Position numbers and translations under genes: made by a program. Source: Sphingomonadales bacterium (GTDB lineage Bacteria > Pseudomonadota > Alphaproteobacteria > Sphingomonadales > Sphingomonadaceae). Taken from it: a DNA stretch of 64,000 nucleotides. Below, one piece after another: positions 1 to 9,142 of this stretch. Within the stretch, counting starts at the first letter, position 1; every line of letters starts with the position of its first letter. The stretch is from the NCBI GenBank assembly GCA_027486415.1, contig JAIXPC010000011.1, positions 293,411 through 357,410 of the forward strand. The letters are read 5' to 3'. The notes beneath the pieces were generated by a model. That model ran no database searches, had not been told where the DNA came from, and saw only the letters and a program-made list of their open reading frames with translations.

Positions 1-565
1 GCGGCACGCCCATGCCGATGCTGGCGGCATAATCGGCCAGGATATCCAGCGTGTCGCGGCTGTTGCCGACCACGGCGTGTGCAATGGTGAGAAGCGTCTT
101 CACCCGCACGGCATGACGATCGGCCTCGCCAGCACGGCAGTATTGCGGGTGCGTGATGGGGATGATGTCGTGCAGCATCAGCACCGGGCGGATATCAGCC
201 GCGCGCACCCATTCGGCAAGATGCGGCAGGTTGAGGCCGGTGTGACCGGCATTCAGCCACAATCGCCCACGGCCGGGCTGCGCCCGCGCGAGGCACATGG
301 CGTTCCGCACAACCCAGCCGGCAAGACGCCGCCGAAACGTGGCCCGGTCTCCCTCGTCAGCAAGGATCGCAAACAACGCCTGCGAGGCGCCCATCGGCAG
401 GATGTGCCAGCCGCGCTTGTGAAAGATCGCGGCCTGCGCCTGCGGGCCATAATGATCGTGCCAGGCCAGGCAGATGCGATCGATCCCCGTTGGCCGCGTG
501 CCAGCCCACCGCCGCCAGATCATGCGCGACACGTCGATCAGATAAGGGGCGTCATTGTCACGCAC
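1..565 (-). CDS. GT4-type glycosyltransferase, N-terminal part, cut by window edge
   Basis: An open frame runs off the left edge of the window; only about 188 N-terminal residues are visible. It starts at a GTG (563-565, minus) giving VRDNDAPYLIDVSRM. The segment LMLHDIIPITHPQYCRAGEA, followed by VVGNSRDTL about 30 residues on, is the kind of motif seen in GT4 retaining glycosyltransferases of polysaccharide loci (family knowledge). No ATG is available in frame and the ribosome site is weak, so the start is tentative. It is divergent from the capsule export genes and probably adds a sugar to the capsule or another surface glycan. The donor and the C-terminal catalytic domain cannot be seen. 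Confidence 0.75.
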   Translation of the reverse strand, partial: MRDNDAPYLIDVSRMIWRRWAGTRPTGIDRICLAWHDHYGPQAQAAIFHKRGWHILPMGASQALFAILADEGDRATFRRRLAGWVVRNAMCLARAQPGRGRLWLNAGHTGLNLPHLAEWVRAADIRPVLMLHDIIPITHPQYCRAGEADRHAVRVKTLLTIAHAVVGNSRDTLDILADYAASIGMGVP

Positions 566-687
566 AGCGAGCCCTGTGGCCCATCCCGGTGCTGGAGGCA
601 ACAGGTGTCGACAAAGCGATAACGCACCGCGCCGGATCGGTCTTGACCAGCCGGTTTTTGCTGGCGCTGGGCCAAGGGCGCGGGCAT

Positions 688-1821
688 ATGGGCGCCATGA
701 CCCTGATCCGAAACTGGACCGACAAGGCGTCCCGCAATCCATGGTTTCTTGCCGGCGTGGTTATGCCGGTGCTGGCCAGCGCCTTGTATTTCTTCCTCAT
801 TGCTTCCGAGTTATTTGTTTCTGAATCGCGTTTCGTGATCAAGGCGCCCAACCAGCGCGGCGGCCAGATTTCCACCTTTGCCAACCTGATCCAGACGACG
901 GGTCTGTCCGCCGGGCAGGAGCAGGCCGATCAGGTGATCGACTATGTGCGGTCGCGTTCGGCGCTGACGACGCTTGCCGGCGATGTGCCGGTGAAGCGCG
1001 TCTTTGGCGGTCCGGGGGTTGATGTCCTGTCGAAGTTCCCGCTGCCGTGGCAGCAGGACGCCTTTGAGGATCTGTACAAATATTATCAGGGAAAGGTGCA
1101 GATCGATCGCGACACCGATACCGGCCTGATCGTTCTGCGTACGCTGGCGTTCACCCCGCGCGATGCCCGTGTCCTCAATGAGCGCCTGCTCCAGCAGAGC
1201 GAGGCGCTGGTCAACGAACTCAACGAGCGCGCCCGCAGCCGCGCCATTGCCGAGGCCGAAAGCCGCGTCGTGGAGGCGGAGCAGCGCGTTGCCCGCGCCC
1301 GCCGCGCGCTGGCGGTGTATCGCAACAAGGCGCAGATCGTCGATCCGCTGAAGCAGGCGACAGGCGTTGTCGAAATTGCCAACCGCCTGATCACCGAGCG
1401 TGCCGCGCTGGAGGCGCAACTCACCACGCTGCAGCGCCTGACCCCCGATCACCCGGCGATCCCGGCCCTGCGCCAGCGCATCACGTCGATCACCCAGGCC
1501 ATCAACGAACAGACTGCGCGCGTGGTCGGCAGCCCTGATGCGATCAGTGGCAAGTTGCCGACGTACGAGGCGCGCGCCATCGAGCAGGAGTTCGCCGAAC
1601 AATTGCTGATGGTCACCCGCACGTCACTGGAACAGGCGCGCGCCGATGCCCTGAAGCAGCAATTCTATCTGGAGCGCGTTGTCGATCCGAACGAGCCCGA
1701 TCTGGCCGAATATCCGCACGCCTTCCGTAACGTGCTCACCATCCTCGGCTTTTCGCTTTGCCTCTATTTCATCATCTGGATGTTCGTCGTCGGTATCCTC
1801 GAGCACGCGCCGGAGGATTGA
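688..1821 (+). CDS. kpsE: Capsule polysaccharide export inner-membrane protein, KpsE/CtrB/BexC family
   Basis: A 377-residue polysaccharide co-polymerase that spans the periplasm and links the KpsMT transporter to the outer-membrane exporter. Features seen: an N-terminal membrane segment (about residues 18-40, WFLAGVVMPVLASALYFFLI), a long periplasmic part with a charged, alanine-rich coiled-coil region (about 165-290), the VDPNEPDLAEYP motif just before the second membrane segment, and a C-terminal helix (FRNVLTILGFSLCLYFIIW). This is the usual KpsE layout and length. The frame is open far upstream, but ATG 688 or 697 puts the first membrane helix at the normal place. It is the first gene of a kpsEMT operon, with three bases between its stop and the next start. 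Confidence 0.9.
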   Translation: MGAMTLIRNWTDKASRNPWFLAGVVMPVLASALYFFLIASELFVSESRFVIKAPNQRGGQISTFANLIQTTGLSAGQEQADQVIDYVRSRSALTTLAGDVPVKRVFGGPGVDVLSKFPLPWQQDAFEDLYKYYQGKVQIDRDTDTGLIVLRTLAFTPRDARVLNERLLQQSEALVNELNERARSRAIAEAESRVVEAEQRVARARRALAVYRNKAQIVDPLKQATGVVEIANRLITERAALEAQLTTLQRLTPDHPAIPALRQRITSITQAINEQTARVVGSPDAISGKLPTYEARAIEQEFAEQLLMVTRTSLEQARADALKQQFYLERVVDPNEPDLAEYPHAFRNVLTILGFSLCLYFIIWMFVVGILEHAPED

Positions 1822-1824
1822 TCC

Positions 1825-2607
1825 GTGCCATCGCTGCGCAAGGGCTGGACCATTCAGACGCGCGTGATCGGCGCCCTGATGCTTCGTGAGCTGACGACGC
1901 GATTTGGCCGCGAGAACATCGGCTTCCTGTGGATCATGGTCGAACCGCTGCTGTTCGCCCTTCTGGTCGGCTTCCTGTGGCGCGCGCTGAAGGGGCCGGA
2001 GGAGTATGGCGTCAACATCGTCGCTTTCGTGGTGTCGGGGTATATTCCGCTGGTCCTGTTTCGCAGCTGTGTGCAGCGCGGCGTGAATATCTTCACTGCC
2101 AACGGCAGCCTGCTGTACCACCGGCAGGTCAAGATCCTCGATCTCGTGCTGGTGCGATTTCTGATCGAGCTGATCGGCCACATGATGGCCTATCTGTTCG
2201 TCGGGCTTTCCCTGTTTGCGTTCGGGATGTTTCCGGCGCCCTATGATCTGTCCTACCTGCTGTTGGGCTGGTTCTATTATGCCTTCTTCACGCTGTCGGT
2301 GACGATGATCGTGGCCCCGCTCAGCGAGTTCAGCGAGGTGCTGGAAAAGATCATTCCGGTGATCACCTACATCACCATCCCGTTTTCGGGTGCGTTCTAT
2401 CTTGTGGGCTCGCTTTATCCGGCTGCGGCCACCGTCGTGCTGTATGCGCCGCTGGTGCATGGCATGGAAATGATGCGGTACGGAATCTTCGGCCCGTCCA
2501 TCAATCCGCAGTTCGATTATGTCTATCCGATTGCCTTTTCGCTGCCGCTGCTGGCAATCGGGTTGCTGCTGTGCCGGGTGGTGCGGCGACGGCTGGTGAT
2601 CGAATGA
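1825..2607 (+). CDS. kpsM: Capsule ABC transporter permease, KpsM/CtrC/BexB family
   Basis: A 260-residue ABC-2 type permease of the capsule exporter. It shows the N-terminal amphipathic region (RVIGALMLRELTTRFGREN) and about six hydrophobic segments, with FLWIMVEPLLFALLVGFLWR as the first. This is typical of KpsM in length and layout. The start is GTG at 1825, three bases after the kpsE stop. The stop overlaps the kpsT start as ATGA. It should form the membrane channel that moves lipid-linked, Kdo-tethered polysaccharide out of the cytoplasm together with KpsT. Confidence 0.92.
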   Translation: MPSLRKGWTIQTRVIGALMLRELTTRFGRENIGFLWIMVEPLLFALLVGFLWRALKGPEEYGVNIVAFVVSGYIPLVLFRSCVQRGVNIFTANGSLLYHRQVKILDLVLVRFLIELIGHMMAYLFVGLSLFAFGMFPAPYDLSYLLLGWFYYAFFTLSVTMIVAPLSEFSEVLEKIIPVITYITIPFSGAFYLVGSLYPAAATVVLYAPLVHGMEMMRYGIFGPSINPQFDYVYPIAFSLPLLAIGLLLCRVVRRRLVIE

Positions 2608-3260
2608 TCATCTGCGAAAATCTTCACAAGAGCTATCGCACCGGTCACGGCCGGCACGAGGTGCTGAAGGGCATCAATCTGCGGGTCGACCGGGGCGAGC
2701 GTGTCGCCGTGCTCGGCCAGAACGGTGCCGGCAAGTCCACGCTCATCAAGCAGATTGGCGGGGTGGAGTTGCCAGATCGCGGCCGGGTGATCCGCGGCAT
2801 GTCCATCAGCTGGCCGCTCGGTTTCAACGGCGGTTTCCAGGGCAGTCTGACCGGCTATGACAATGCCAGGTTCATCGCCCGCATCTATGGTCTTGGATAC
2901 AAGGACACCAAGACGTTCATCGAGGATTTCACCGAATTGGGCAGCGCCCTGGCCAATCCGGTCAAGACCTATTCCTCAGGTATGCGGTTTCGATTGGCAT
3001 TCGCCTTGTCGCTGGCTATAGAATTCGATTGTTACCTGATCGATGAAGTGATCATCGTTGGGGATCAGAATTTTCAGCACAAGTGCGTGCATGAGCTGTT
3101 TGAAAAAAGATCTGATCGCGCGATGGTTGTTGCCAGCCACGACATGACCACCATCAGAGAGCTGTGCAATCGGGCTGTCATCATACGCGATGGCAAGGTG
3201 ATTGAGTTTGATACCGTCGATGAGGCCATCGAAGTCTATTCGACGCCGCCCCATGAGTGA
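2604..3260 (+). CDS. kpsT: Capsule ABC transporter ATP-binding protein, KpsT/CtrD/BexA family
   Basis: A 218-residue ATPase that powers capsule export with KpsM. The Walker A motif GQNGAGKST lies near residue 40 and the Walker B region is DCYLIDEVI. The signature motif is the divergent YSSGMRFRLAFALS form usual in polysaccharide exporters, not LSGGQ. The H-loop is in VVASHDMTTI. The start ATG 2604 overlaps the kpsM stop by four bases, so translation is probably coupled. A longer frame begins at 2571, but the ATGA overlap and family length favour 2604. The product is a short, single-domain exporter ATPase without a C-terminal carbohydrate-binding domain. Confidence 0.93.
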   Translation: MIICENLHKSYRTGHGRHEVLKGINLRVDRGERVAVLGQNGAGKSTLIKQIGGVELPDRGRVIRGMSISWPLGFNGGFQGSLTGYDNARFIARIYGLGYKDTKTFIEDFTELGSALANPVKTYSSGMRFRLAFALSLAIEFDCYLIDEVIIVGDQNFQHKCVHELFEKRSDRAMVVASHDMTTIRELCNRAVIIRDGKVIEFDTVDEAIEVYSTPPHE

Positions 3261-3322
3261 TGTTCAATTTGCTTTGATGTAATATCGCCGTCTCCGGCAC
3301 GGTCCCAATTACGGAGAGTTTC

Positions 3323-5629
3323 GTGGCATCGAGGAAAATGGTCGTGGCAAGTGGTGCGGCGGACGTGGCAGATCGCCAGTTCAAGGTTGCCGTCATCACG
3401 CGAACCAAGGATCGCCCCATCCTGCTGCGCCGTGCAGCGGCCAGTGTCGCTGGCCAGCGCTTCGCTGACCATGTCTGGGTCGTCGTCAACGATGGCGGCG
3501 AGCCGTCGGCCGTCGAGGCTGTCGTGCATGGCTCCGGTGTTCCGTCGGACCGATTGATCCTGATCCACAACGACACCAGCCTCGGCATGGAAGCGGCGTC
3601 GAACATCGGCATCCGCGCCTGCCAATCGGATTATGTCGTCATCCACGATGATGACGACAGCTGGGAACCGGATTTCCTCGAGAAGACGGTCGGCTTCCTC
3701 CAAGGGCAGGGCCGGCAGCTCTATGCCGGCGTTGTCACCCATTCCACCTATGTCTCGGAAGTGATCCGCGGCGACCAGATCGTCACGCTGGCCGAAAAAC
3801 CCTATCAGACCAGGCTGGAACGGGTGGATCTCGACGCCGTCATCGAACGCAACCTGTTTCCACCGATCTCTTTCCTGTTCCGGCGCGCGATCTGGGACAT
3901 GGTTGGCGGCTATGATGAAAGCCTGCCCGTGCTGGGCGATTGGCTGTTCAACATGGAATTCCTGTTGCGCGGCGATATCGGCGTCCTGCCCGAAGCGCTG
4001 GCCCGCTATCATCACCGCGACAGTGGCGCCGGCACCGCCGCTGCGGATCAGAACAGCGTTGTCGGCCAGGTGGCGCTGCACCGCCAATACACGTCGATCG
4101 TCCGCAATCGCTTCCTGCGTCGCAACCTCAACCAGTCGGCGGTGTCGCTGCGCCTCGCCATGCACGCATCGTGGGCAGATCCCGTCGCTGCGCCGGCAGC
4201 GGTCGCGCCCCGGACTGCCGCTGTCGCCCCGCCGTCGTTCCGCCAGCTGGCGCGTGCGGATGTCGATCTGCCCTGGACCATCGCAGCGGTGAACGCCGCG
4301 CTGGCGGATCGCCGCCTGAAGTTCATGAGCAAGTACCGCAAGGTTGAACCGCTGCCGCCCAACGCGACATGGAGCCTTGTCCTGCCCATGCTGCGCCGGC
4401 TTGATTGCACGGTGCCGCCGCCGCCCGACTTCGACGAGGACGCCTATCTGCGGACCTATCCGGACGTCGCCGCCGAAGTGACCGCGGGCCGGCTGCAATC
4501 GGGCTTCGTTCATTATCTGCTGCACGGCCGCCACGAAGGGCGCGAACGGGGCGGTGGCCATTCCTTCGGTGACGACCTGCCGCTGGCTGTCGATGCGCCG
4601 CCGCCGCCCAGCCGTGTCGATCCGGTGTTCGACAGCCTGCAGATGACCCGGCTCAGCCACACGGCGGCCGGCTTTGATCGCGTGCTGCACGTTGCCCACC
4701 ACGAATGGCACGGCATCCGGCAGGCGACGGCCTATTCGCCCGGCCACAAGTTGCTGATCTCGGCTCACGAACCGCTCAGCGACGCGCACAAGCGCGCGAT
4801 TGCCGATCAGATCGGCAAGATGGGCATCGATCGGGTCTGCTTCCAGGGCTATTCCGATAATGCCGATGCGCTGCTGCTTCACCTGCACGCCGTGCTGGGG
4901 CCGCAGGTGAAGTTTTACATGGTCAGCCATGTGACCACCGCCCAGTTCGATCACCAGTTTGAAATGACGGTGATCGCGCGGCTGCTGAACCGGCTGCGCT
5001 ATGGCTTCCTCGATGGCATCGCGTCGGTGAAGCCCGGTTTCTGGCGCGCTGTCGATGGTCTCTGGCCCGGCACGATCATCAATTATGCGCCCAATATGCC
5101 GATGGCCAAGGGTCTGCGGAGCAGTGTCACCGAAGTCTATGCGCCGCTCGACGTGGGGTGGCGCAAGAACCTGTTCACCAATGTCATTGCCGGGTCGCTG
5201 GCGGCCAACGTGGATGTCGTGAAAACGGCCAACTTCCCGAACGGTTTGGAAAATATCCACGATCTCGGCAAGCTGCGCCTGGTTGGCTATCTGCGGGGCC
5301 GCGACCTGTTCGATGAAATGGCCCGCAGTTCGGTGACGTTGATCGCGACCCTGGCCGAATGCCAGCCCATGACCCAGCTGGAAAGCTTTGCCGTCGGCAC
5401 CCCGGCACTGACTGGCCCGCTGGAGGTCGAGGAATTCGCCAACGATCCCCTTGTGCAGCTGTGCACGACCACCCGGCTCGACAATCCGGCCCTGCTGGCC
5501 AAGGATATCGAACGCGTCGTCGATGTCCTGAAGGCGGATCCGGACGGGATGCTGGCCATGATTGCCGAGCATCTGGATCGCCGGCACGCGATTGCCAATC
5601 GTTGCTACGCCGACTTCCTGGAGCTGTGA
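3323..5629 (+). CDS. Large multidomain glycosyltransferase, GT2 N-terminus
   Basis: A 768-residue protein. Residues about 18-250 form a GT2 (GT-A fold) domain: VAVITRTKDRP at the start, an acidic metal/donor motif HDDDDSW, and a GGYDESLPVLGDW acceptor-side motif. The middle holds a DEDAYLRTYPDV...HYLLHGRHEGRE segment, a motif that recurs in bacterial polysaccharide glycosyltransferases. The C-terminal part (about 430-768) resembles a GT-B half (ATLAECQPMTQLESFAVGTP) but I cannot name its family. The start is GTG 3323 with GGAGA seven bases upstream. It follows kpsT by 62 bases and the next gene by three, so it belongs to the capsule transcription unit. It probably assembles the repeat unit; linkage unknown. 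Confidence 0.8.
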   Translation: MASRKMVVASGAADVADRQFKVAVITRTKDRPILLRRAAASVAGQRFADHVWVVVNDGGEPSAVEAVVHGSGVPSDRLILIHNDTSLGMEAASNIGIRACQSDYVVIHDDDDSWEPDFLEKTVGFLQGQGRQLYAGVVTHSTYVSEVIRGDQIVTLAEKPYQTRLERVDLDAVIERNLFPPISFLFRRAIWDMVGGYDESLPVLGDWLFNMEFLLRGDIGVLPEALARYHHRDSGAGTAAADQNSVVGQVALHRQYTSIVRNRFLRRNLNQSAVSLRLAMHASWADPVAAPAAVAPRTAAVAPPSFRQLARADVDLPWTIAAVNAALADRRLKFMSKYRKVEPLPPNATWSLVLPMLRRLDCTVPPPPDFDEDAYLRTYPDVAAEVTAGRLQSGFVHYLLHGRHEGRERGGGHSFGDDLPLAVDAPPPPSRVDPVFDSLQMTRLSHTAAGFDRVLHVAHHEWHGIRQATAYSPGHKLLISAHEPLSDAHKRAIADQIGKMGIDRVCFQGYSDNADALLLHLHAVLGPQVKFYMVSHVTTAQFDHQFEMTVIARLLNRLRYGFLDGIASVKPGFWRAVDGLWPGTIINYAPNMPMAKGLRSSVTEVYAPLDVGWRKNLFTNVIAGSLAANVDVVKTANFPNGLENIHDLGKLRLVGYLRGRDLFDEMARSSVTLIATLAECQPMTQLESFAVGTPALTGPLEVEEFANDPLVQLCTTTRLDNPALLAKDIERVVDVLKADPDGMLAMIAEHLDRRHAIANRCYADFLEL

Positions 5630-5632
5630 TCC

Positions 5633-8173
5633 GTGACCGTCGGGGACCGTCCATCCGTCTGTTTCGTCACCAACGAACTGTATCCGCTGGGGCCGGGCGG
5701 GATCGGCCGCATGCTCTACAATTTTGCCAAGTATAATGCGGAACAGGGGCTTCCGGCAGATTTCCATTTCCTCGTGCCGAAACTGCTGCTGGATTCGCGG
5801 CCAGACGCGGCCGATCTCCTGGCCGAAGCCTTTGACGGCATCGCCACCATCCACGTGTGCCCTTCACTGGCGAGCGTGCCGACGCCCATCGGCAATCTCT
5901 TGGCGCGCTCGCTGGATCACCCGTGGACGAGCGAATGGCTGTTTGCCCAGTCCTACGGCTATTATCTCGGCCTCCTCGACGCTGAAAAGCGGGTCGGGGC
6001 GCCGTTCACCGTCATCGAATTTCCGGATTTCGGCGGCTGGGCGCAGGCGAGCATCGAGGCCAAGCGCGCCGGTCTTCACTTCACCGACACGCTGATCAGC
6101 GCACGCATCCATTCAACGCAGGGGATGCTGTATGGCGTTGAACGCTACGTCAACGATCCCGGCCATTGGGCCGGCATCATGTTCGATGCCGAACGCCACC
6201 TTCTGGCCCATGCCGATCTGATCGTTGGCCACGATCCCGAAGTCACGACGCGCACAGCCACGTTCTATGGCCTGTCCGAACGCTGGAACGGGCGCACCCG
6301 CCTGGAATTTCCGCCCGTTTATCTGAATGTTGGCGAGGGGCGTTATGCCCGTGCCGATACGGTGGTGCCCCCGCGCGTTGATCGCGAATGCCGCGATTTC
6401 CTGTTCGGCTCGCGCCTGCAGCCGGTGAAGCGCCCCGATCTGTTCATCCGCGCCGCCATCCTGTTCCTCGAACGCCATCCCGATCATGACGGGCGGTTCC
6501 GGCTCGTCTGCAACGGCTGGGATCGCGCCTATGTCGATGGGCTGAAAGCGCTGGTGCCCGATGCGATGCAGGAACAGATCCTGTTCCTCGAGAAGGCTAC
6601 CCCGGCCGAGCGCCTGGCCTATATCGACAGCGCCATCGTCGTTGTCCCGTCCGATTATGAAAGCCTGTGCCTGTTCGCCTTTGAAGCGGCCCTGGCCGGT
6701 CGCAAGGTGATCCTGAACGCGGTGTGCCCGGCGTTCGGCAATGATTTCCGCTGGCACGATGGCCAGAATTGCCTGCTGTTCGATGGCTCTGTGGAATCGC
6801 TCACCGATGCCATGGAGCGGGCGATTGACTGGCAGCCGGCGCAGAATGTCGATGCCGTGCCCGATGCGCCCTACTGGCTGGGCGATCTGCCGGCGCCACT
6901 GGCGGCCAGCACGGCACCGGCCACCGCCACCACCATCTATTGCTATGGCGCGCAATCACCGCCGGAGTTCCGTCGCCATTATGATGCCATCTGCCGCCTG
7001 ACCCGCGAACTGGATGCCGCGGCCGAGCCCTATCAGGTCGTCTTCCAGCTCCCGCGCGACGGGTTCGATCCGGCCGGGCCGGAATATGCCCTGATCCGGC
7101 AGCATGGCTGGCAACTGCAACATGGGTCCGGTGTGCGGGAATGTCCGCAAATGTTTGGCAAGCGCCTTGCGCGGCTTCCCACGCCCACGGTTTTGCTGTG
7201 TCCCTTCGGCTATGATCCGGTGCCGGGGTTCGCGACGACGGCGATCCGGGTCAAGCGCGCGCATCCGGCCCTGGCGCTGGTCAGCGGCCAGATCGAGGTT
7301 GTCGACAGCGGCAGCGGCCGCAGTGACTGCATCCGCGTCTATTCGGGCGAGGCCCCATCAACGGCGCTTCTGTCAGGGCGCATTGCCCCGCCGCTGTGCC
7401 TGCTGGATATCCGGGTTCTCGATCGCATCATGTTCGATCCGTGGGCCGGGCAAGCCTGGTTCGAGGTTTTTGCCCGCAGCTGCGCCCTGCGCGGTGAAGC
7501 GATGGTGATCGTGCCGGAACTGGCCGCCGCGCTGGACGGCCTGCTGCGGCACCGGGCCGAAACGAGCAAGCGCATTTCCGCCAGCCTGCTGGACCAGATG
7601 GGCATTGCATCGGGCTGGCAGGCACGCTTGCTGAGCATTGATCCGGTTCAGGTGCCATCAGATGCCGACAATCGTCCGGTCGTCTATGGCGAAGACCAGA
7701 TGCGGCGCGTGGTTCGCATCAACCCGGCCGGCCGCACCCGATCGTGGGAGCCTGTGGGCTGGCAGGATTACGCCCAGGGCGTGCTGGTGCATCCGCTGAA
7801 CGGAGAGACCACCATCGCCGAGCTTCCCGGCCCGTATCGCCGGGTCAGCAAGGTATCGGTGCAGGTGCGAAATCTGCGCCGCGACAATGCCGGCGCCGAA
7901 GTGGCGATCGCGCTTGCCCGCTCAAACGTCGAGGTGCATGATGTTCTGCACGCGCTGAAACAGGGCGGCGACGGCGACCAGATCGCGCTGTCACCGTGGA
8001 GCAGGCTGGAACCGGGCGGCCACTGCCATGTTGTGATCGCCTGCTATGGGATCAGCAAAGGCAATGACAAATTGCTGCTGATTTCCCGTCCCCTCTCAGG
8101 ACAGACTGAAGACAATGCAGAAATCGTTTTTGGTGAGGTTGAATTTCACTTCAACAATCTGAGTATCGGTTAA
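5633..8173 (+). CDS. Large GT4-type glycosyltransferase with extra C-terminal domains
   Basis: An 846-residue protein. Residues about 8-400 look like a GT-B, GT4-type enzyme: VCFVTNELYPLGPGGIGRM (glycine-rich acceptor loop), FGSRLQPVKRPDLFIRAA at the start of the second Rossmann half, and PSDYESLCLFAFEAALAG, the E-x7-E donor motif. Residues about 430-680 look like a second, degenerate glycosyltransferase-like segment. The last 140 residues are beta-rich and sandwich-like, perhaps carbohydrate-binding (inference). The start is GTG, three bases after the previous stop, so it is cotranscribed with the preceding glycosyltransferase. It probably builds the capsule chain; the donor sugar cannot be read from sequence. 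Confidence 0.8.
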   Translation: MTVGDRPSVCFVTNELYPLGPGGIGRMLYNFAKYNAEQGLPADFHFLVPKLLLDSRPDAADLLAEAFDGIATIHVCPSLASVPTPIGNLLARSLDHPWTSEWLFAQSYGYYLGLLDAEKRVGAPFTVIEFPDFGGWAQASIEAKRAGLHFTDTLISARIHSTQGMLYGVERYVNDPGHWAGIMFDAERHLLAHADLIVGHDPEVTTRTATFYGLSERWNGRTRLEFPPVYLNVGEGRYARADTVVPPRVDRECRDFLFGSRLQPVKRPDLFIRAAILFLERHPDHDGRFRLVCNGWDRAYVDGLKALVPDAMQEQILFLEKATPAERLAYIDSAIVVVPSDYESLCLFAFEAALAGRKVILNAVCPAFGNDFRWHDGQNCLLFDGSVESLTDAMERAIDWQPAQNVDAVPDAPYWLGDLPAPLAASTAPATATTIYCYGAQSPPEFRRHYDAICRLTRELDAAAEPYQVVFQLPRDGFDPAGPEYALIRQHGWQLQHGSGVRECPQMFGKRLARLPTPTVLLCPFGYDPVPGFATTAIRVKRAHPALALVSGQIEVVDSGSGRSDCIRVYSGEAPSTALLSGRIAPPLCLLDIRVLDRIMFDPWAGQAWFEVFARSCALRGEAMVIVPELAAALDGLLRHRAETSKRISASLLDQMGIASGWQARLLSIDPVQVPSDADNRPVVYGEDQMRRVVRINPAGRTRSWEPVGWQDYAQGVLVHPLNGETTIAELPGPYRRVSKVSVQVRNLRRDNAGAEVAIALARSNVEVHDVLHALKQGGDGDQIALSPWSRLEPGGHCHVVIACYGISKGNDKLLLISRPLSGQTEDNAEIVFGEVEFHFNNLSIG

Positions 8174-8251
8174 ATCGAAAGCGGGTTAAACCATTTTACG
8201 CTGACGATCATCGTTATGGTGACGTTGGTGCAAGCCAAGGTGGAATGTGAG

Positions 8252-9061
8252 ATGGACAACGAAACGGCTTATAGCTCGCAATTCAATCGGCCCAGCCGGG
8301 TCATTGAGACACTCAATGCGGCCGAATACGCGGTCGGGGCTCCCTTTGCGCCGCTGCCGCGCTCTTTCCATCTCGTTGACCCGCGCCTTGCGGTGGCGCA
8401 GCCGCTCGCGTCGGACGACGAAGTTCGCAACACGGTTACAGCGCGGGCCAAATTTCGCTTCGGCGATTATGGTGATCCCTATGTCGCCGATGTCCTTCGC
8501 GCATTCCGGATGCTCAAGGGCAAGTCCTGCTATCTGGAGATCGGCATCTTCGATCGCGGCAATCTCGCCTATGTCGCGTCGCTGCTGGCCGATGATGCGG
8601 TGCTCATCGGGATTGATGTTCAAGATGATCCGGAGCGGGATGCGCTGCTCCGGGCGCAACTCAAGCCGGGCCAGACCTATCATGCCGTGATCGCTTCCAG
8701 CCGGTCTCCCGAGGCGGTGCACCAGGTTCGCCAGATCCTCGGTGACAAGCGCCTTGATGCTGTCTTCATTGACGGCGATCACACGGCCTATGGTGCTCTC
8801 GCCGACTATGCCCTTTACGAAGAATTTGTGGCTGATGACGGCGTGTTCTTTTTCCACGACAGCGTTTGGGAAGGCGACGATGTTCACAAGGGGGTCTGTG
8901 ACGCTCTTGACGAGATCAGTCGCGTGGACCCCATTTACATGATCGATGGGTCCAACCCCGTTCGCCGCTTCTGCCGTCCGTTTTGGCGCGACAGTCTCTG
9001 GGGTGTTGTCGCCGTCATCTTCGCGTCGGACCAGAAATGGAGGGTGTCGCTTAACCGCTGA
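8252..9061 (+). CDS. Class I SAM-dependent methyltransferase-like protein
   Basis: A 269-residue protein from ATG 8252; an in-frame ATG at 8216 would add 12 residues and neither has a strong ribosome site. The segment CYLEIGIFDRGNLAYVASLL matches SAM-binding motif I, followed by an acidic strand end GIDVQ. DAVFIDGDHTAYGALADYAL and FFFHDS are typical of the Methyltransf_24 group found in surface-polysaccharide loci (family knowledge). It may methylate a capsule sugar or chain end. It lies between the glycosyltransferase and GDP-mannose genes, so a role in the same polysaccharide is likely. The acceptor is unknown. Confidence 0.75.
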   Translation: MDNETAYSSQFNRPSRVIETLNAAEYAVGAPFAPLPRSFHLVDPRLAVAQPLASDDEVRNTVTARAKFRFGDYGDPYVADVLRAFRMLKGKSCYLEIGIFDRGNLAYVASLLADDAVLIGIDVQDDPERDALLRAQLKPGQTYHAVIASSRSPEAVHQVRQILGDKRLDAVFIDGDHTAYGALADYALYEEFVADDGVFFFHDSVWEGDDVHKGVCDALDEISRVDPIYMIDGSNPVRRFCRPFWRDSLWGVVAVIFASDQKWRVSLNR

Positions 9062-9142
9062 TACAGGCGAACTTTGCCAGATGATCGGCGATGTACAACG
9101 TCTGGCAGGCTATTTGATTTTGAAGCAGGAACAGCGTTCCCG

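Noticed and set aside
77-622. Plus-strand frame over the first 600 bases
   Set aside because: It is antisense to the clear GT4-like minus-strand frame and has no family features.
3236-5854. Very long minus-strand frame
   Set aside because: It lies antisense to the glycosyltransferase gene at 3323-5629, has low-complexity composition and no recognisable domain; a GC-rich shadow.
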